Shown here piece by piece: positions 15,851-24,153 of a stretch of DNA of 64,000 nt (position 1 is the stretch's first letter; each line of letters starts with the position of its first letter). Below the pieces are notes generated by a model. It ran no database searches and had not been told where the DNA came from. It saw nothing but the letters and a program-made list of their open reading frames with translations. The translations under genes were made by a program, and so were the position numbers. The stretch is taken from positions 1-64,000 of the forward strand of contig NZ_JAMLJN010000011.1 in assembly GCF_023634865.1 (NCBI RefSeq). The letters are read 5' to 3'. Origin of the DNA: Flavobacterium fragile (GTDB taxonomy: Bacteria > Bacteroidota > Bacteroidia > Flavobacteriales > Flavobacteriaceae).

Positions 15851-17383
15851 ATGAAAACACTTCGATTACTTTTGGGCGACCAACTCAATTCGGAACATTC
15901 TTGGTTTGATGAAGTCAATCCAGATGTGATATATGTAATGGCGGAAATGCGTCAGGAAACGGATTATGTGAAACATCATATTCAAAAAGTCGTGGCGTTT
16001 TTTCTTTCCATGCGAAATTTTTCGGAGGAATTGATGAATAAGGGGCATCACGTGGTTTATTATAAAATTTCGGATGCGAATAATCCTCATAATTTGGAAC
16101 AATTGATTCTGGATTTGGTCGAAAAGAATACAATCGAGCAATTTGAATATCAATTTCCAGATGAATATCGCTTAGATGAACAATTGAAATACATCTGTGA
16201 AAAACTTTCTATTCCCACAAAAGCAGTTGAATCCGAACATTTTTATACTTCTAGAAATGAATTGGCTGATTTTTTCAAAGGGAAAAAGCAACTTTTGATG
16301 GAAAGTTTCTATCGCATGATGCGAAAAAAACACAACGTTTTAATGGTCGGTGATCAACCGCTAGACGGAAAATGGAACTTTGACCACAACAACCGCAATC
16401 AATATAAAAACGAAGTTCCAATTCCGTTCCCTTTGGAATTTCATCAAAATGTAAGTGCCCTTGTTGCCGAAATTGAAGCGCAAAACATCACCACTTTTGG
16501 AAGCATTGATAAAGAAAATTTCAATTGGCCAACTTCCAGAAACGAGAGTTTACAATTGATTAACTATTTCTGTGAACATTTGTTGGCGCATTTTGGAACG
16601 TATCAAGATTCGTTATTTTCTGGACATAAATTTCTGTTTCACTCCCGTTTGTCTTTTGCGATGAATTCTAAAATGATAAGTCCGAAAGAAGTGGTTGACG
16701 CTGTCGTTTCGTATTATTATCAAAATCAAGAAACGATAGAATTGGCGCAAGTAGAAGGTTTTGTGCGACAAATTATTGGTTGGCGCGAATATGTTAGAGG
16801 AATTTATTGGAAAGAAATGCCGAATTATGCCCAAATGAACGCATTAGAAAACTACAATCCGCTACCTGATTTCTTTTGGACCGGAAAAACTAAGATGAAA
16901 TGTATGCAACATTCCATTTCTCAGAGTTTATCGGAAGCGTATGCGCATCACATTCAGCGATTGATGGTGATTGGGAATTTTTCTTTGTTAGCCCAATTGC
17001 ATCCTGACGAAGTTGACACTTGGTATTTAGGCGTTTACATCGATGCGATTGAATGGGTAGAAATGCCTAATACACGTGGAATGAGTCAATATGCGGATGG
17101 CGGCATTGTGGCAACCAAACCTTATGTTTCTTCGGGAAGTTACATTAATAAAATGAGCAATTATTGTGGTAGTTGTCATTACAACGTAAAAGAGAAATTG
17201 GGCGAAAAAGCTTGTCCGTTTAATAGTTTGTATTGGCATTTTTTAGATGAGAAAAAGCAGCATTTTGCCAATAATCAAAGAATGAGCATGATGTTGGCCC
17301 TACTAAGAAAAATGAAACCAGAAGAATTTGCTGCTACTAAAGAAAAAGCGATTTCGATTTTGGGGGATTTGGGAAGTTTATAG
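15851..17383 (+). CDS. Iron-sulfur cryptochrome/photolyase (PhrB/FeS-BCP family)
   Basis: A 510-residue member of the prokaryotic Fe-S cryptochrome/(6-4) photolyase group. The N-terminus, TLRLLLGDQLNSEHSWF, is family-typical. Four cysteines stand where the 4Fe-4S ligands of Agrobacterium PhrB lie: C351 (KMKCMQ), C439 and C442 (NYCGSC) and C455 (EKACPF), the same spacing. FAD-site segments include PNTRGMSQYADGG. Members repair (6-4) photoproducts. The ATG follows the DASH stop with no gap. The 3' end overlaps the convergent membrane-protein gene by 6 bp. Confidence 0.94.
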   Translation: MKTLRLLLGDQLNSEHSWFDEVNPDVIYVMAEMRQETDYVKHHIQKVVAFFLSMRNFSEELMNKGHHVVYYKISDANNPHNLEQLILDLVEKNTIEQFEYQFPDEYRLDEQLKYICEKLSIPTKAVESEHFYTSRNELADFFKGKKQLLMESFYRMMRKKHNVLMVGDQPLDGKWNFDHNNRNQYKNEVPIPFPLEFHQNVSALVAEIEAQNITTFGSIDKENFNWPTSRNESLQLINYFCEHLLAHFGTYQDSLFSGHKFLFHSRLSFAMNSKMISPKEVVDAVVSYYYQNQETIELAQVEGFVRQIIGWREYVRGIYWKEMPNYAQMNALENYNPLPDFFWTGKTKMKCMQHSISQSLSEAYAHHIQRLMVIGNFSLLAQLHPDEVDTWYLGVYIDAIEWVEMPNTRGMSQYADGGIVATKPYVSSGSYINKMSNYCGSCHYNVKEKLGEKACPFNSLYWHFLDEKKQHFANNQRMSMMLALLRKMKPEEFAATKEKAISILGDLGSL

Positions 17384-18016
17384 TTTAATTTTAAATTCCT
17401 CAGGTTTATTTGGATTTTTATGATATTCATACCAGATATACATATTTGCAATATCATTTTTATAATCAACCTTTATTGAATCAATGTCTTCAAAATTTAA
17501 ATTTTCATCTTTATATTCCTTTTCAAAAATTCCAATTTTTTTATAAACTTTAATTCTTGGAAGTGCCATAACCCCAACAAAACTGCTTTGAATTCTTAAT
17601 TTATTATCTTCATAATAAATTTTATCGACTGGATTAAATAATTGTCCGATTAGGGAAACTACAATTATAAAACCAATCATCGGAATTAAAACTAATCCAA
17701 AAAATAGAATAGGAAAAAAACTTAAAAAAGTGAAATAATATTTTTCCACCTTATTTAAAACCGATTTTTGAGCAATCAAATTGTAAAATACTCCAATAAA
17801 AATTGAAACTATAATTACAATTTGAGTCGTCCAAATTCCCCTTAAACTATAATTAATAAAAGCAAAAGACAATGATAAAATTAATGTAAAATAGTGTAAA
17901 TATTTTAAACAGCTAGATTTAAATGCAGAAAATCTAAATTGGTTTTTCTTCCAAAACTTCAAGGAGTATGCATAACTACCCGCAATTATTAAAAATAAAA
18001 TACCTAATTCTATCAT
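17378..18016 (-). CDS. Hypothetical multi-helix membrane protein
   Basis: A 212-residue protein I do not recognise. Four hydrophobic segments occupy residues 1-15, about 40-60, 65-85 and 95-125. A hydrophilic C-terminal part (about 130-212) has the look of a small beta domain (DNKLRIQSSFVGVMALPRIK). The frame is intact and ends by overlapping the photolyase stop on the opposite strand. Codon use is very AT-rich (many Ile, Lys and Phe), more so than the flanking enzymes, which may mark an accessory gene. Confidence 0.65.
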   Translation of the reverse strand: MIELGILFLIIAGSYAYSLKFWKKNQFRFSAFKSSCLKYLHYFTLILSLSFAFINYSLRGIWTTQIVIIVSIFIGVFYNLIAQKSVLNKVEKYYFTFLSFFPILFFGLVLIPMIGFIIVVSLIGQLFNPVDKIYYEDNKLRIQSSFVGVMALPRIKVYKKIGIFEKEYKDENLNFEDIDSIKVDYKNDIANMYIWYEYHKNPNKPEEFKIKL

Positions 18017-18049
18017 TTATTTTAGACTATAAAGAAGTTATTAAATTAA

Positions 18050-18082
18050 AAAGTCAAACTAAAACAACTTCAGTCTGACTTT
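18050..18082 (-). terminator. Intrinsic terminator of the ureohydrolase gene
   Basis: On the minus strand, AAAGTCAGACT pairs with AGTTTGACTTT (one G-U pair) around an 11-nt loop, followed by a T-run. It lies about 20 bp after the ureohydrolase stop. The wobble pairs only in the minus-strand transcript, which supports the strand call. Confidence 0.8.
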
Positions 18083-18100
18083 ATATATTCAAATTAAACT

Positions 18101-19177
18101 TTACTTATTAAATTTAATCTTATTCCCCACATTCATTTTCTGAGATTTTGCAAAAGCACCACACATATGGAATAACATTCTTGCTCCTACGTTTCCATCC
18201 CAGTCGTCATCACCAGGTGCAACCTCAACTAAATCAAATCCGATAATTTCTTTATTCGTTTCCGCTAGGCGACTGAACAAATAAGCGGCTTGCTCAAATG
18301 AAAATCCACCCGGTACTGGAGTTCCTGTGTTAGGACAATACCAAGGATACATGCCGTCAATATCAAACGAAATACAAACTTTATCTGGTAACGAAGCGAT
18401 GATATGATCGCATTGTTGTTGCCAAGTTTTGCCTTCGAAAGCTTCTTGTTTTAAATCCATATCGGTATGCACTAAAACTCTATCTTTTAAAGCGACTTCC
18501 ACTTCTTGCTCACAAAAATCGCGAATACCCACTTGTACAATTTTAGAAATTTGTGGAATTTGTAAAGCATTGTACATAATAGAAGCGTGCGAATATGTGA
18601 ATCCTTCGTACGCAATACGTAAATCCATGTGCGCATCTAAATGCAAGATTCCGAAGTTGTCGTATTTGGTTGCTAAAGCTTGGTAATAGCCTAATGGTGT
18701 GGAATGATCTCCACCAAGAAGCACCACTTTTTTACCTTGGTTCATCCAATGCAACACGCGGTCTTTTACTTCTTGATGCAATTCCTTACATACTTTATTG
18801 ATTTTATCTAAATCCGCTTGTAAGGCTGGAAAAGTTGCCACATCTTCTCCACTTTCTAATGCTTCGATTATGGGTTGGGCTAAACTTTTATATTTTTCTG
18901 AATTCTTTGCCCAATGTGCTGGCGCTTCATCCATGTAAATTCCTAATTTCCATAATTCAGGGAACTCTTGATGATTTAAATCTACTTGAAAAGAAGCATC
19001 TAAAATCGCATCGGGTCCTTCCGAAGCACCGGCTCCATAACTTACTGTTACTTCCCATGGCACCGGAACTACAATAATTTCACTTTGCTCTGCTGAGAAT
19101 GGCAATCCAAAAACGGTTGCATCTGCTAACCCAGGTTGTGATGGGTCAAAATTTTCTATGATTTGTTGTTTGGTCAT
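18101..19177 (-). CDS. Ureohydrolase (agmatinase/arginase-family protein)
   Basis: A 358-residue metallohydrolase of the arginase-agmatinase-formiminoglutamase family. Metal-site motifs are GGDHSTPLGY, LDAHMDLR and SFDIDGMYP, with NTGTPVPGG. The third motif differs from the usual SxDxDxxDP because the second metal-loop Asp position reads Tyr (GMYP). Substrate is therefore uncertain; relatives are annotated as agmatinase-family. The start chosen is the ATG; a TTG 12 bp upstream is in frame but abuts a heptad repeat. It lies alone with its own terminator. Confidence 0.85.
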   Translation of the reverse strand: MTKQQIIENFDPSQPGLADATVFGLPFSAEQSEIIVVPVPWEVTVSYGAGASEGPDAILDASFQVDLNHQEFPELWKLGIYMDEAPAHWAKNSEKYKSLAQPIIEALESGEDVATFPALQADLDKINKVCKELHQEVKDRVLHWMNQGKKVVLLGGDHSTPLGYYQALATKYDNFGILHLDAHMDLRIAYEGFTYSHASIMYNALQIPQISKIVQVGIRDFCEQEVEVALKDRVLVHTDMDLKQEAFEGKTWQQQCDHIIASLPDKVCISFDIDGMYPWYCPNTGTPVPGGFSFEQAAYLFSRLAETNKEIIGFDLVEVAPGDDDWDGNVGARMLFHMCGAFAKSQKMNVGNKIKFNK

Positions 19178-19183
19178 TTTTTG

Positions 19184-19217
19184 TTTCAAGTTTCAAGTTT
19201 CAGGTTTTGAACCTGAA
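19184..19217. repeat. 7-bp tract TTTCAAG with hairpin
   Basis: TTTCAAG, TTTCAAG, TTTCAGG, then TTTTGAA and CCTGAAG. The last copies fold as a hairpin: TTCAGGTT paired with AACCTGAA around TTG. The tract lies 6 bp upstream of the ureohydrolase ATG on the minus strand and so falls in its leader or promoter region. Confidence 0.75.
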
Positions 19218-19244
19218 GTTATTATTTATTCAAAATCAATTGCT

Positions 19245-19775
19245 TCAATATTTACTCATATCGAATTCATCAAGGTAACTACTATTCTCAATTTCTAAAA
19301 TATCTTTTTCAGATGGTTTAATTTCATTCCCATTTGTATCATAAAAATTCCAATTGTTTGTGACATAACCAAAATTTATTTCATCACCTCCTTCACAACT
19401 TGTTTTTTTATATTTCTTACCTATTCGATACGTACCTTTTGCCTTTAGGTTTCCATTTTCATGATAGTATTTCCATTCTCCATATTTGTAACTGTAATAA
19501 CCATCACAAAACCCACTTACACAACATTGTTTATAAGTATCTAATTTATAATTACCTTCTGATTTTAATTTCCCATTTTTATGAAATTCCTTCCAAAATC
19601 CTACTCTAAAATTATAATATTCTTTATGAAAAGCATCAATTACTCCAATATTTTTTACTTCCCCTGTATCATAAAATAAGGTAATTTCATTTTCTTTTAA
19701 ATGATTGACCTCAATACTCGAAGTTTTACAACTCAAAAATAAAATAAGAGAAAAAAGTAAAAAAGATGACTTCAA
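19245..19775 (-). CDS. Lipoprotein with MORN-like repeats
   Basis: A 176-residue lipoprotein: TTG start, signal MKSSFLLFSLILFLSC, then MORN/YwqK-type repeats such as FWKEFHKNGKLKSEGNYK, EWKYYHENGNLKAKGTYR and NNWNFYDTNGNEIK. These repeats often bind other proteins or lipids or occur in toxin-antitoxin-like proteins; no function can be assigned. No ATG is available upstream, so TTG is the likely start because it yields the signal directly. Lysine-rich AT-heavy codon use suggests an accessory gene. Confidence 0.7.
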   Translation of the reverse strand: MKSSFLLFSLILFLSCKTSSIEVNHLKENEITLFYDTGEVKNIGVIDAFHKEYYNFRVGFWKEFHKNGKLKSEGNYKLDTYKQCCVSGFCDGYYSYKYGEWKYYHENGNLKAKGTYRIGKKYKKTSCEGGDEINFGYVTNNWNFYDTNGNEIKPSEKDILEIENSSYLDEFDMSKY

Positions 19776-19797
19776 TTTTAATTAAATTAAGTTTACA

Positions 19798-21078
19798 CTA
19801 TTTCTCCAAAATCAGTCTTTTCAATATTTGTCCAAATTCGTACATATCTTCAAAAGAACAATAGAATGGTGCCGGTGCTAAACGAATTACATTTGGTTCT
19901 CTCCAATCGGTGATTACGCCGCTTTTCATTAATCTATCGAATAACTCTCTTCCTTGTCCGTGAAGATATACTGACAACTGACATCCGCGTTCTTCTGGAT
20001 TCGATGGTGTAATAATTTCAAAATCGGCTCCTTCTAATTCTTTATCAATTTCGTGTAAAATGAATTCTAAATAAGAAGTTATTAAATTTCGCTTTGCTAT
20101 CAATTTATCCATTCCAACCTCAGCAAACATTTCTACCGAAGCTAAATAAGGTGCTAAAGATAAAATCGGAAGATTACTAATTTGCCATCCATCTGCTCCA
20201 TGAACTGGATCAAAATCGGGTTCCATTTTAAAACGACGCTCTTTATTGTGTCCGTACCAACCTGCAAAACGCTTTAATTCTTTATCGTTATGATGTTTTT
20301 CATGGACAAAAAATCCAGATGCATTTCCTGGTCCAGAATTCATATATTTATAACTACACCAAGCCGCGAAGTCTACATTCCAATCGTGTAAATTTAATTT
20401 GATATTTCCGGCAGCATGAGCTAAATCCCAACCCACATAAGCACCGTATTTTTGTCCGGCTGCCGTGATGGTTTTCATATCAAAAACTTGCCCCGTATAA
20501 TAATTTACACCGCCGATTAAAACCAAAGCTAATTCATTTCCTACCTCATCAATTTTAGCTAATACATCTTCTAATCGAATATTCGCTTCTCCTTCTCTTC
20601 TTTTGATTTCTACAATTGCATCTTTTGGATCAAAACCATGAAATTTCACTTGACTTTGGAACATGTATTGGTCGCTTGGAAACGCTTTTTCCTCACAAAT
20701 AATTTTGAATTTCTTTGGCGTTGGATTGTAAAAAGATACCATTAACAAATGAAGATTCACGGTTAAGGTATTCATAACACCAACTTCTGAAGGTTTTGCT
20801 CCAACAATTTCGCTTAATGGAGCAGCGAATCGCTCTTGATAATCCCACCAAGGTTTATCAGCATAAAAGTGACCTTCTACCGCCAAATTAGCCCAATCGT
20901 TCATCACTTCATCCACGTAAGCTTTTGTTCTTTTAGGCTGTAAACCCAATGAGTTTCCGGTAAAATAAATTACTTGTTTTCCGTTGACATGTGGAAAGTA
21001 AAATTCGTCTCTGTATTTTCTCAATTCATCTTGAGCGTCTAAACTTTGTGCGAATTCGCGCGTATTTTGAAAAGTCAT
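19798..21078 (-). CDS. kynU: Kynureninase
   Basis: A 426-residue PLP enzyme cleaving kynurenine or 3-hydroxykynurenine to anthranilate or 3-hydroxyanthranilate plus alanine. Seen are FTGNSLGLQP near the N-terminus, VNYYTGQVFDM, GWDLAHAAGN, the Schiff-base lysine in WCSYKYMNSGPG and the C-terminal DWREPNVIRLAPAPFY. Length is standard. Together with kmo it gives the lower kynurenine pathway. The promoter has both -33 and -7 elements just upstream. Confidence 0.97.
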   Translation of the reverse strand: MTFQNTREFAQSLDAQDELRKYRDEFYFPHVNGKQVIYFTGNSLGLQPKRTKAYVDEVMNDWANLAVEGHFYADKPWWDYQERFAAPLSEIVGAKPSEVGVMNTLTVNLHLLMVSFYNPTPKKFKIICEEKAFPSDQYMFQSQVKFHGFDPKDAIVEIKRREGEANIRLEDVLAKIDEVGNELALVLIGGVNYYTGQVFDMKTITAAGQKYGAYVGWDLAHAAGNIKLNLHDWNVDFAAWCSYKYMNSGPGNASGFFVHEKHHNDKELKRFAGWYGHNKERRFKMEPDFDPVHGADGWQISNLPILSLAPYLASVEMFAEVGMDKLIAKRNLITSYLEFILHEIDKELEGADFEIITPSNPEERGCQLSVYLHGQGRELFDRLMKSGVITDWREPNVIRLAPAPFYCSFEDMYEFGQILKRLILEK

Positions 21079-21098
21079 CTATTTGGTTGTTTGGTTAG

Positions 21099-21129
21099 CA
21101 AAAATAGGGAAAAGTTAGTAGGTGTCCAA
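21099..21129 (-). promoter_or_regulatory. Promoter of kynU
   Basis: On the minus strand, -33 TTG (21127-21129) and -7 TATTTTTG (21099-21106) are separated by 20 bp. The -7 end lies 20 bp before the kynU ATG. This fits the Bacteroidota primary-sigma pattern. Confidence 0.7.
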
Positions 21130-21173
21130 CTTTTAAAAAAGACAAAAGGAATTTGAATCTGAAGGATTAGAAA

Positions 21174-21203
21174 ATAAAAAATCCCAACCTTTCGATTGGG
21201 ATT
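21174..21203 (-). terminator. Intrinsic terminator of queA
   Basis: An 8-bp stem, AATCCCAA paired with TTGGGATT around an 8-nt loop, followed on the minus strand by TTTTTTATTTT. It lies 7 bp past the queA stop. Confidence 0.85.
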
Positions 21204-21209
21204 GAGAAA

Positions 21210-22259
21210 TTATATAATTAACATCGCATCTCCGTAAGAATAAAAACGATATTTTTCTTGAATGGCTTCTTTGTATGCTTTCATCATTAAATCATGACCA
21301 CAGAAAGCTGAAATCATCATTAATAAAGTTGATTTTGGGGTATGGAAATTGGTAATCATGCAATCCGCAATACTAAAGTCGTAAGGAGGATAAATAAATT
21401 TATTTGTCCAACCTGTATAAGGATTTAACGTTCTTTGAGAAGAAACAGAACTTTCCATGGCTCTCATCGAAGTGGTTCCAACGCAACAGATTTTTTTCTT
21501 ATTAACTTTTGCATTATTAACAATATCACAAGCTTCTTGCGTAATAATCATTTCTTCCGAATCCATTTTGTGTTTCGATAAATCTTCTACCTCCACTGGA
21601 TTGAAAGTTCCAAGGCCAACGTGAAGCGTAACTTCTGCAAAATTTACTCCTTTAATTTCTAAACGTTTTAATAAATGTTTAGAAAAGTGTAGACCCGCAG
21701 TTGGAGCCGCAACAGCACCTTCTTCTTTTGCATAAATAGTTTGGTAACGCTCAGCATCTTCTGGTGTTACTTCACGATTGATGTATTTAGGAATTGGTGT
21801 TTCACCTAGTTCTACCAATTTTTCTCTGAATTCTTCATACGAACCATCGTATAAGAAACGCAATGTTCTTCCACGAGAAGTGGTATTATCAATTACTTCA
21901 GCTACTAACGAATCGTCATCTCCAAAATATAATTTATTTCCGATACGAATTTTACGTGCTGGATCTACTAAAACATCCCATAAACGTTGTTCAGCATTTA
22001 ATTCTCTTAATAAGAAAACTTCGATACGAGCGCCTGTTTTTTCTTTATTTCCGTACAAACGAGCTGGAAAAACTTTAGTATTGTTTAACACCATTACATC
22101 TCCGTCATCGAAATAATCGATCACATCTTTGAATAATTTGTGTTCAATAGTTCCTGTTTTTCTGTTTACTACCATTAAACGAGATTCATCTCTGTTTTCT
22201 GTAGGAAATTCAGCTAATAATTCTTCTGGCAAATTGAAATTGAAATGCGATAATTTCAT
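21210..22259 (-). CDS. queA: S-adenosylmethionine:tRNA ribosyltransferase-isomerase
   Basis: A 349-residue enzyme that transfers and isomerises the ribosyl part of SAM onto 7-aminomethyl-7-deazaguanine in tRNA, giving epoxyqueuosine. Family motifs are [60 protein letters not shown] and [18 protein letters not shown]. Length is normal. A 7-bp tract lies directly upstream, then a promoter with -33 and -7 elements. SAM use links it to the metK gene of the window. Confidence 0.97.
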   Translation of the reverse strand: MKLSHFNFNLPEELLAEFPTENRDESRLMVVNRKTGTIEHKLFKDVIDYFDDGDVMVLNNTKVFPARLYGNKEKTGARIEVFLLRELNAEQRLWDVLVDPARKIRIGNKLYFGDDDSLVAEVIDNTTSRGRTLRFLYDGSYEEFREKLVELGETPIPKYINREVTPEDAERYQTIYAKEEGAVAAPTAGLHFSKHLLKRLEIKGVNFAEVTLHVGLGTFNPVEVEDLSKHKMDSEEMIITQEACDIVNNAKVNKKKICCVGTTSMRAMESSVSSQRTLNPYTGWTNKFIYPPYDFSIADCMITNFHTPKSTLLMMISAFCGHDLMMKAYKEAIQEKYRFYSYGDAMLII

Positions 22260-22263
22260 AGTT

Positions 22264-22298
22264 TAGTATTAAGTATTAAGAATTTAGTATTAAGACTT
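22264..22298. repeat. 7-bp tract AGTATTA type in the queA leader
   Basis: TAGTATT, AAGTATT, AAGAATT, TAGTATT, AAGACTT. It starts 5 bp upstream of the queA ATG and lies between its -7 element and start codon, so it would be transcribed as the 5' leader of queA mRNA. Confidence 0.75.
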
Positions 22299-22319
22299 GC
22301 ATCTTACTAAAAACGGTTG

Positions 22320-22351
22320 CAAATATACAATCTGAAAATAGGGGTTGTCAA
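22320..22351 (-). promoter_or_regulatory. Promoter of queA
   Basis: On the minus strand, -33 TTG (22349-22351) and -7 TATATTTG (22320-22327) are 21 bp apart. The leader to the ATG is about 55 nt and contains the heptad tract. Confidence 0.65.
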
Positions 22352-22392
22352 GTAAATTGATGTTTATTTTTTATAAATCTAATTAAAGTTAT

Positions 22393-22400
22393 TATTTTTG
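22393..22400 (+). promoter_or_regulatory. -7 element of tRNA-Pro
   Basis: TATTTTTG matches TAnnTTTG and ends 9 bp before the tRNA 5' end, the spacing expected if transcription starts almost at the tRNA. No clear -33 TTG is seen. Confidence 0.55.
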
Positions 22401-22409
22401 CAAAAGTTT

Positions 22410-22483
22410 CGGGATGTAGCGCAGCCTGGTAGCGTACTAGCATGGGGTGCTAGGGGTCGCTGGTTCGAATCCAGTCATCCCGA
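22410..22483 (+). tRNA. tRNA-Pro (anticodon GGG)
   Basis: A full cloverleaf: acceptor CGGGATG/CATCCCG, D-arm GCGC/GCGT, anticodon stem CTAGC/GCTAG with loop ATGGGGT giving anticodon GGG, and T-arm with loop TTCGAAT. The discriminator is A and no CCA is encoded. A T-run follows at once. The only tRNA gene I can find here. Confidence 0.97.
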
Positions 22484-22490
22484 CTTTTTT

Positions 22491-23744
22491 CTAAATTTCT
22501 TCAATAGAAAATCCTACTTTTTTTAAATCTTCCCAAAAATCGGGATATGATTTAGATACCACTTCAGCTTCATTAATTTGTATTGGAGCTTTCAAAGCTA
22601 AAGGAGCAAAAGCCATGGCCATTCTGTGGTCTTGGTAAGTGGAGATACTGATATTCTCTTTAATAGTTAGTGAGGATTTCAAATATAACGCATCATTAGT
22701 AACTGAAATTTCAGCTCCAAGCTTAGTAAGTTCTATTTTTAAAGCTTCCAATCGATCGGTTTCTTTGATTTTTAGCGTATGTAATCCCGTTAAATCACAA
22801 GCTATTCCTAATCCAAAGCAAGTAACTGCTATAGTTTGAGCAATATCGGGAGAATCTTTAAGGTTATGGCTAAAAGGCAAAAGGTTATGTTTTTTTTCTT
22901 TTGAAATCGTAATTGAATTATCACTATTAAAAGTAGTTTCAACTCCAAAATCTTGATAAATGTTTACCAAAGCACTATCGCCTTGTAAACTATTTTTTTT
23001 ATAGCTTGAAAGTGTAATTTGTGTTCCAATTGAAGATAAGGCCACAATGGAATACCAATAGGAAGCCGAACTCCAATCGGACTCTACAATTAACTGAGAT
23101 GCTGAAACGAGTTCAGCATGACAAACTGTGATTTTATTTCCAACAAATGAAGTCGTTACTCCTATTTCATTTAATAACGCCAATGTCATTTTGATGTATG
23201 GAACAGATGTGATTTCGCCTTCTAAGATTAATTCCAAACCCTTTTCTAATTTGGGCGCAATTAACAACAAGGCTGAAATATATTGACTGCTTACATTGGC
23301 TGACAGTGATACTTTATTCTGGGTTATTTTTTTCCCTTTGATTCTTATTGGAGGAAAACCTTTCTTTTCTTCATAAGTAATTTCGGCTCCTAACTGATTT
23401 AAAGCGTCAACCAAAATTTGAATCGGACGTTCTTTCATTCGAGAAGAGCCTGTTAAAACTACTTCTCTTCCTTCTTGAATAGAAAAATATGCAGTTAAAA
23501 ACCGCATCGCTGTTCCTGCGTGGTGAACGTCTATGAGTTGGGAGTTGGGAGTTGGGAGTTGGGAGTTTTGCAATGCCTTCAACATCACTTCGGAGTCATC
23601 AGAATTAGAAGTATTTTCCAGCTTCAAATTGGGATACAAAGCTTGCAAAAGCAATAGTCTATTCGTCTCTGATTTGCTTCCTGTGATGGAAAGTTGCGAG
23701 TTACGAATTGCAAGTTGCGAGTTGTATGTTAAAAATAAATCCAT
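22491..23744 (-). CDS. aroA: 3-phosphoshikimate 1-carboxyvinyltransferase (EPSP synthase)
   Basis: A 417-residue enzyme joining PEP to shikimate 3-phosphate. Motifs: ITGSKSETNRLLLLQALYP, HHAGTAMRFLTA, GSSRMKERPI, SDWSSASYW, KETDRLEALK and TYQDHRMAMAFAPLAL. The ATG overlaps the SMR stop (TAATG). The protein is odd in three places, each encoded by repeat DNA: TYNSQLAIRNSQLS near the N-terminus, NSQLPTPNSQLID near residue 65, and CHAELVSASQL before the DWSSASY motif. All keep the frame and miss the core motifs. So the enzyme is probably active but carries repeat-derived loops. Confidence 0.95.
   Translation of the reverse strand: MDLFLTYNSQLAIRNSQLSITGSKSETNRLLLLQALYPNLKLENTSNSDDSEVMLKALQNSQLPTPNSQLIDVHHAGTAMRFLTAYFSIQEGREVVLTGSSRMKERPIQILVDALNQLGAEITYEEKKGFPPIRIKGKKITQNKVSLSANVSSQYISALLLIAPKLEKGLELILEGEITSVPYIKMTLALLNEIGVTTSFVGNKITVCHAELVSASQLIVESDWSSASYWYSIVALSSIGTQITLSSYKKNSLQGDSALVNIYQDFGVETTFNSDNSITISKEKKHNLLPFSHNLKDSPDIAQTIAVTCFGLGIACDLTGLHTLKIKETDRLEALKIELTKLGAEISVTNDALYLKSSLTIKENISISTYQDHRMAMAFAPLALKAPIQINEAEVVSKSYPDFWEDLKKVGFSIEEI
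23095..23123. repeat. Palindromic dispersed element inside aroA
   Basis: The 29-bp stretch has 8-bp arms ATGCTGAA and TTCAGCAT around ACGAG and ends ATGACA. On the coding strand it encodes CHAELVSAS. I recall this text (CATGCTGAAC...TTCAGCATCTCA) as a frequent dispersed element in Bacteroidota genomes. It lies in a variable loop before the DWSSASY motif of AroA. Confidence 0.7.
23534..23568. repeat. 7-bp tract GAGTTGG inside aroA
   Basis: Five heptads: TGAGTTG, GGAGTTG three times, GGAGTTT. Translated from the minus strand this gives NSQLPTPNSQL, a 7-residue period because three heptads make 21 bp. It lies just before the conserved HHAGTAMRF motif. Confidence 0.9.
23691..23725. repeat. 7-bp tract GAGTTGC inside the 5' end of aroA
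   Basis: AAGTTGC, GAGTTAC, GAATTGC, AAGTTGC, GAGTTGT. It encodes NSQLAIRNSQL at residues 8-18 of AroA, directly before the conserved ITGSKSETNR. The unit differs from the second aroA tract by only one or two bases. Confidence 0.85.
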
Positions 23745-24070
23745 TATTTGGTAACGGCTTTCAATCCAATTATTGAGATAATCAAAGTACTTATAAAGAA
23801 CACGCGCCAAAAAGTAGCAGGTTCTTTAAAAACGATAATTCCCATTAAAACACTTCCTACAGCACCAATCCCTGTCCACACAGCATAAGCGGTTCCGATA
23901 GGTAATTCTTTTGTTACTTTTACGAGCAATATCATGCTAATGGAAAGACAAACTAAAAAACCTATATACCAGAGAAAAGAGGCATTTCCTGTTGTTTCCT
24001 TAGCTTTTCCGAGACAAGTAGCGAAACCTACTTCAAATAATCCTGCTATGATGAGTAAAATCCAGTTCAT
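23744..24070 (-). CDS. Small multidrug resistance (SMR) family exporter
   Basis: A 108-residue inner-membrane protein with four helices and the SMR pattern: MNWILLIIAGLFEVGFATCL with the essential Glu at position 13, PIGTAYAVWTGIGAVGSVL and the C-terminal IISIIGLKAV. The motif GLFEVGFAT.LGKA is closer to the SugE/Gdx (guanidinium) branch than to EmrE, so guanidinium or quaternary ammonium export is likely but not certain. The stop overlaps the aroA start. The ATG is preceded by an inverted pair of 7-bp tracts. Confidence 0.9.
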   Translation of the reverse strand: MNWILLIIAGLFEVGFATCLGKAKETTGNASFLWYIGFLVCLSISMILLVKVTKELPIGTAYAVWTGIGAVGSVLMGIIVFKEPATFWRVFFISTLIISIIGLKAVTK

Positions 24071-24075
24071 GTTTT

Positions 24076-24150
24076 GTTAGGGTAAATGGTTAAGGGTGAA
24101 GGGAAATTCAATAATAAAAGTGACTTTTTACCTTTTGCCCTTACCTCAAA
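24076..24150. repeat. Inverted pair of 7-bp tracts, GGG/CCC type
   Basis: Left arm (24076-24103): GTTAGGG, TAAATGG, TTAAGGG, TGAAGGG. Right arm (24124-24150): TTTTTACC, TTTTGCCC, TTACC. The right arm is roughly the complement of the left, with about 20 bp between them. The pair fills the gap between the MazG-like stop and the SMR start. Confidence 0.75.
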
Positions 24151-24153
24151 ATC

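Noticed and set aside
23534-23732. Tandem repeats in aroA as a CRISPR-like array
   Set aside because: Units are 7 bp with no spacers, and no cas genes occur in the window.
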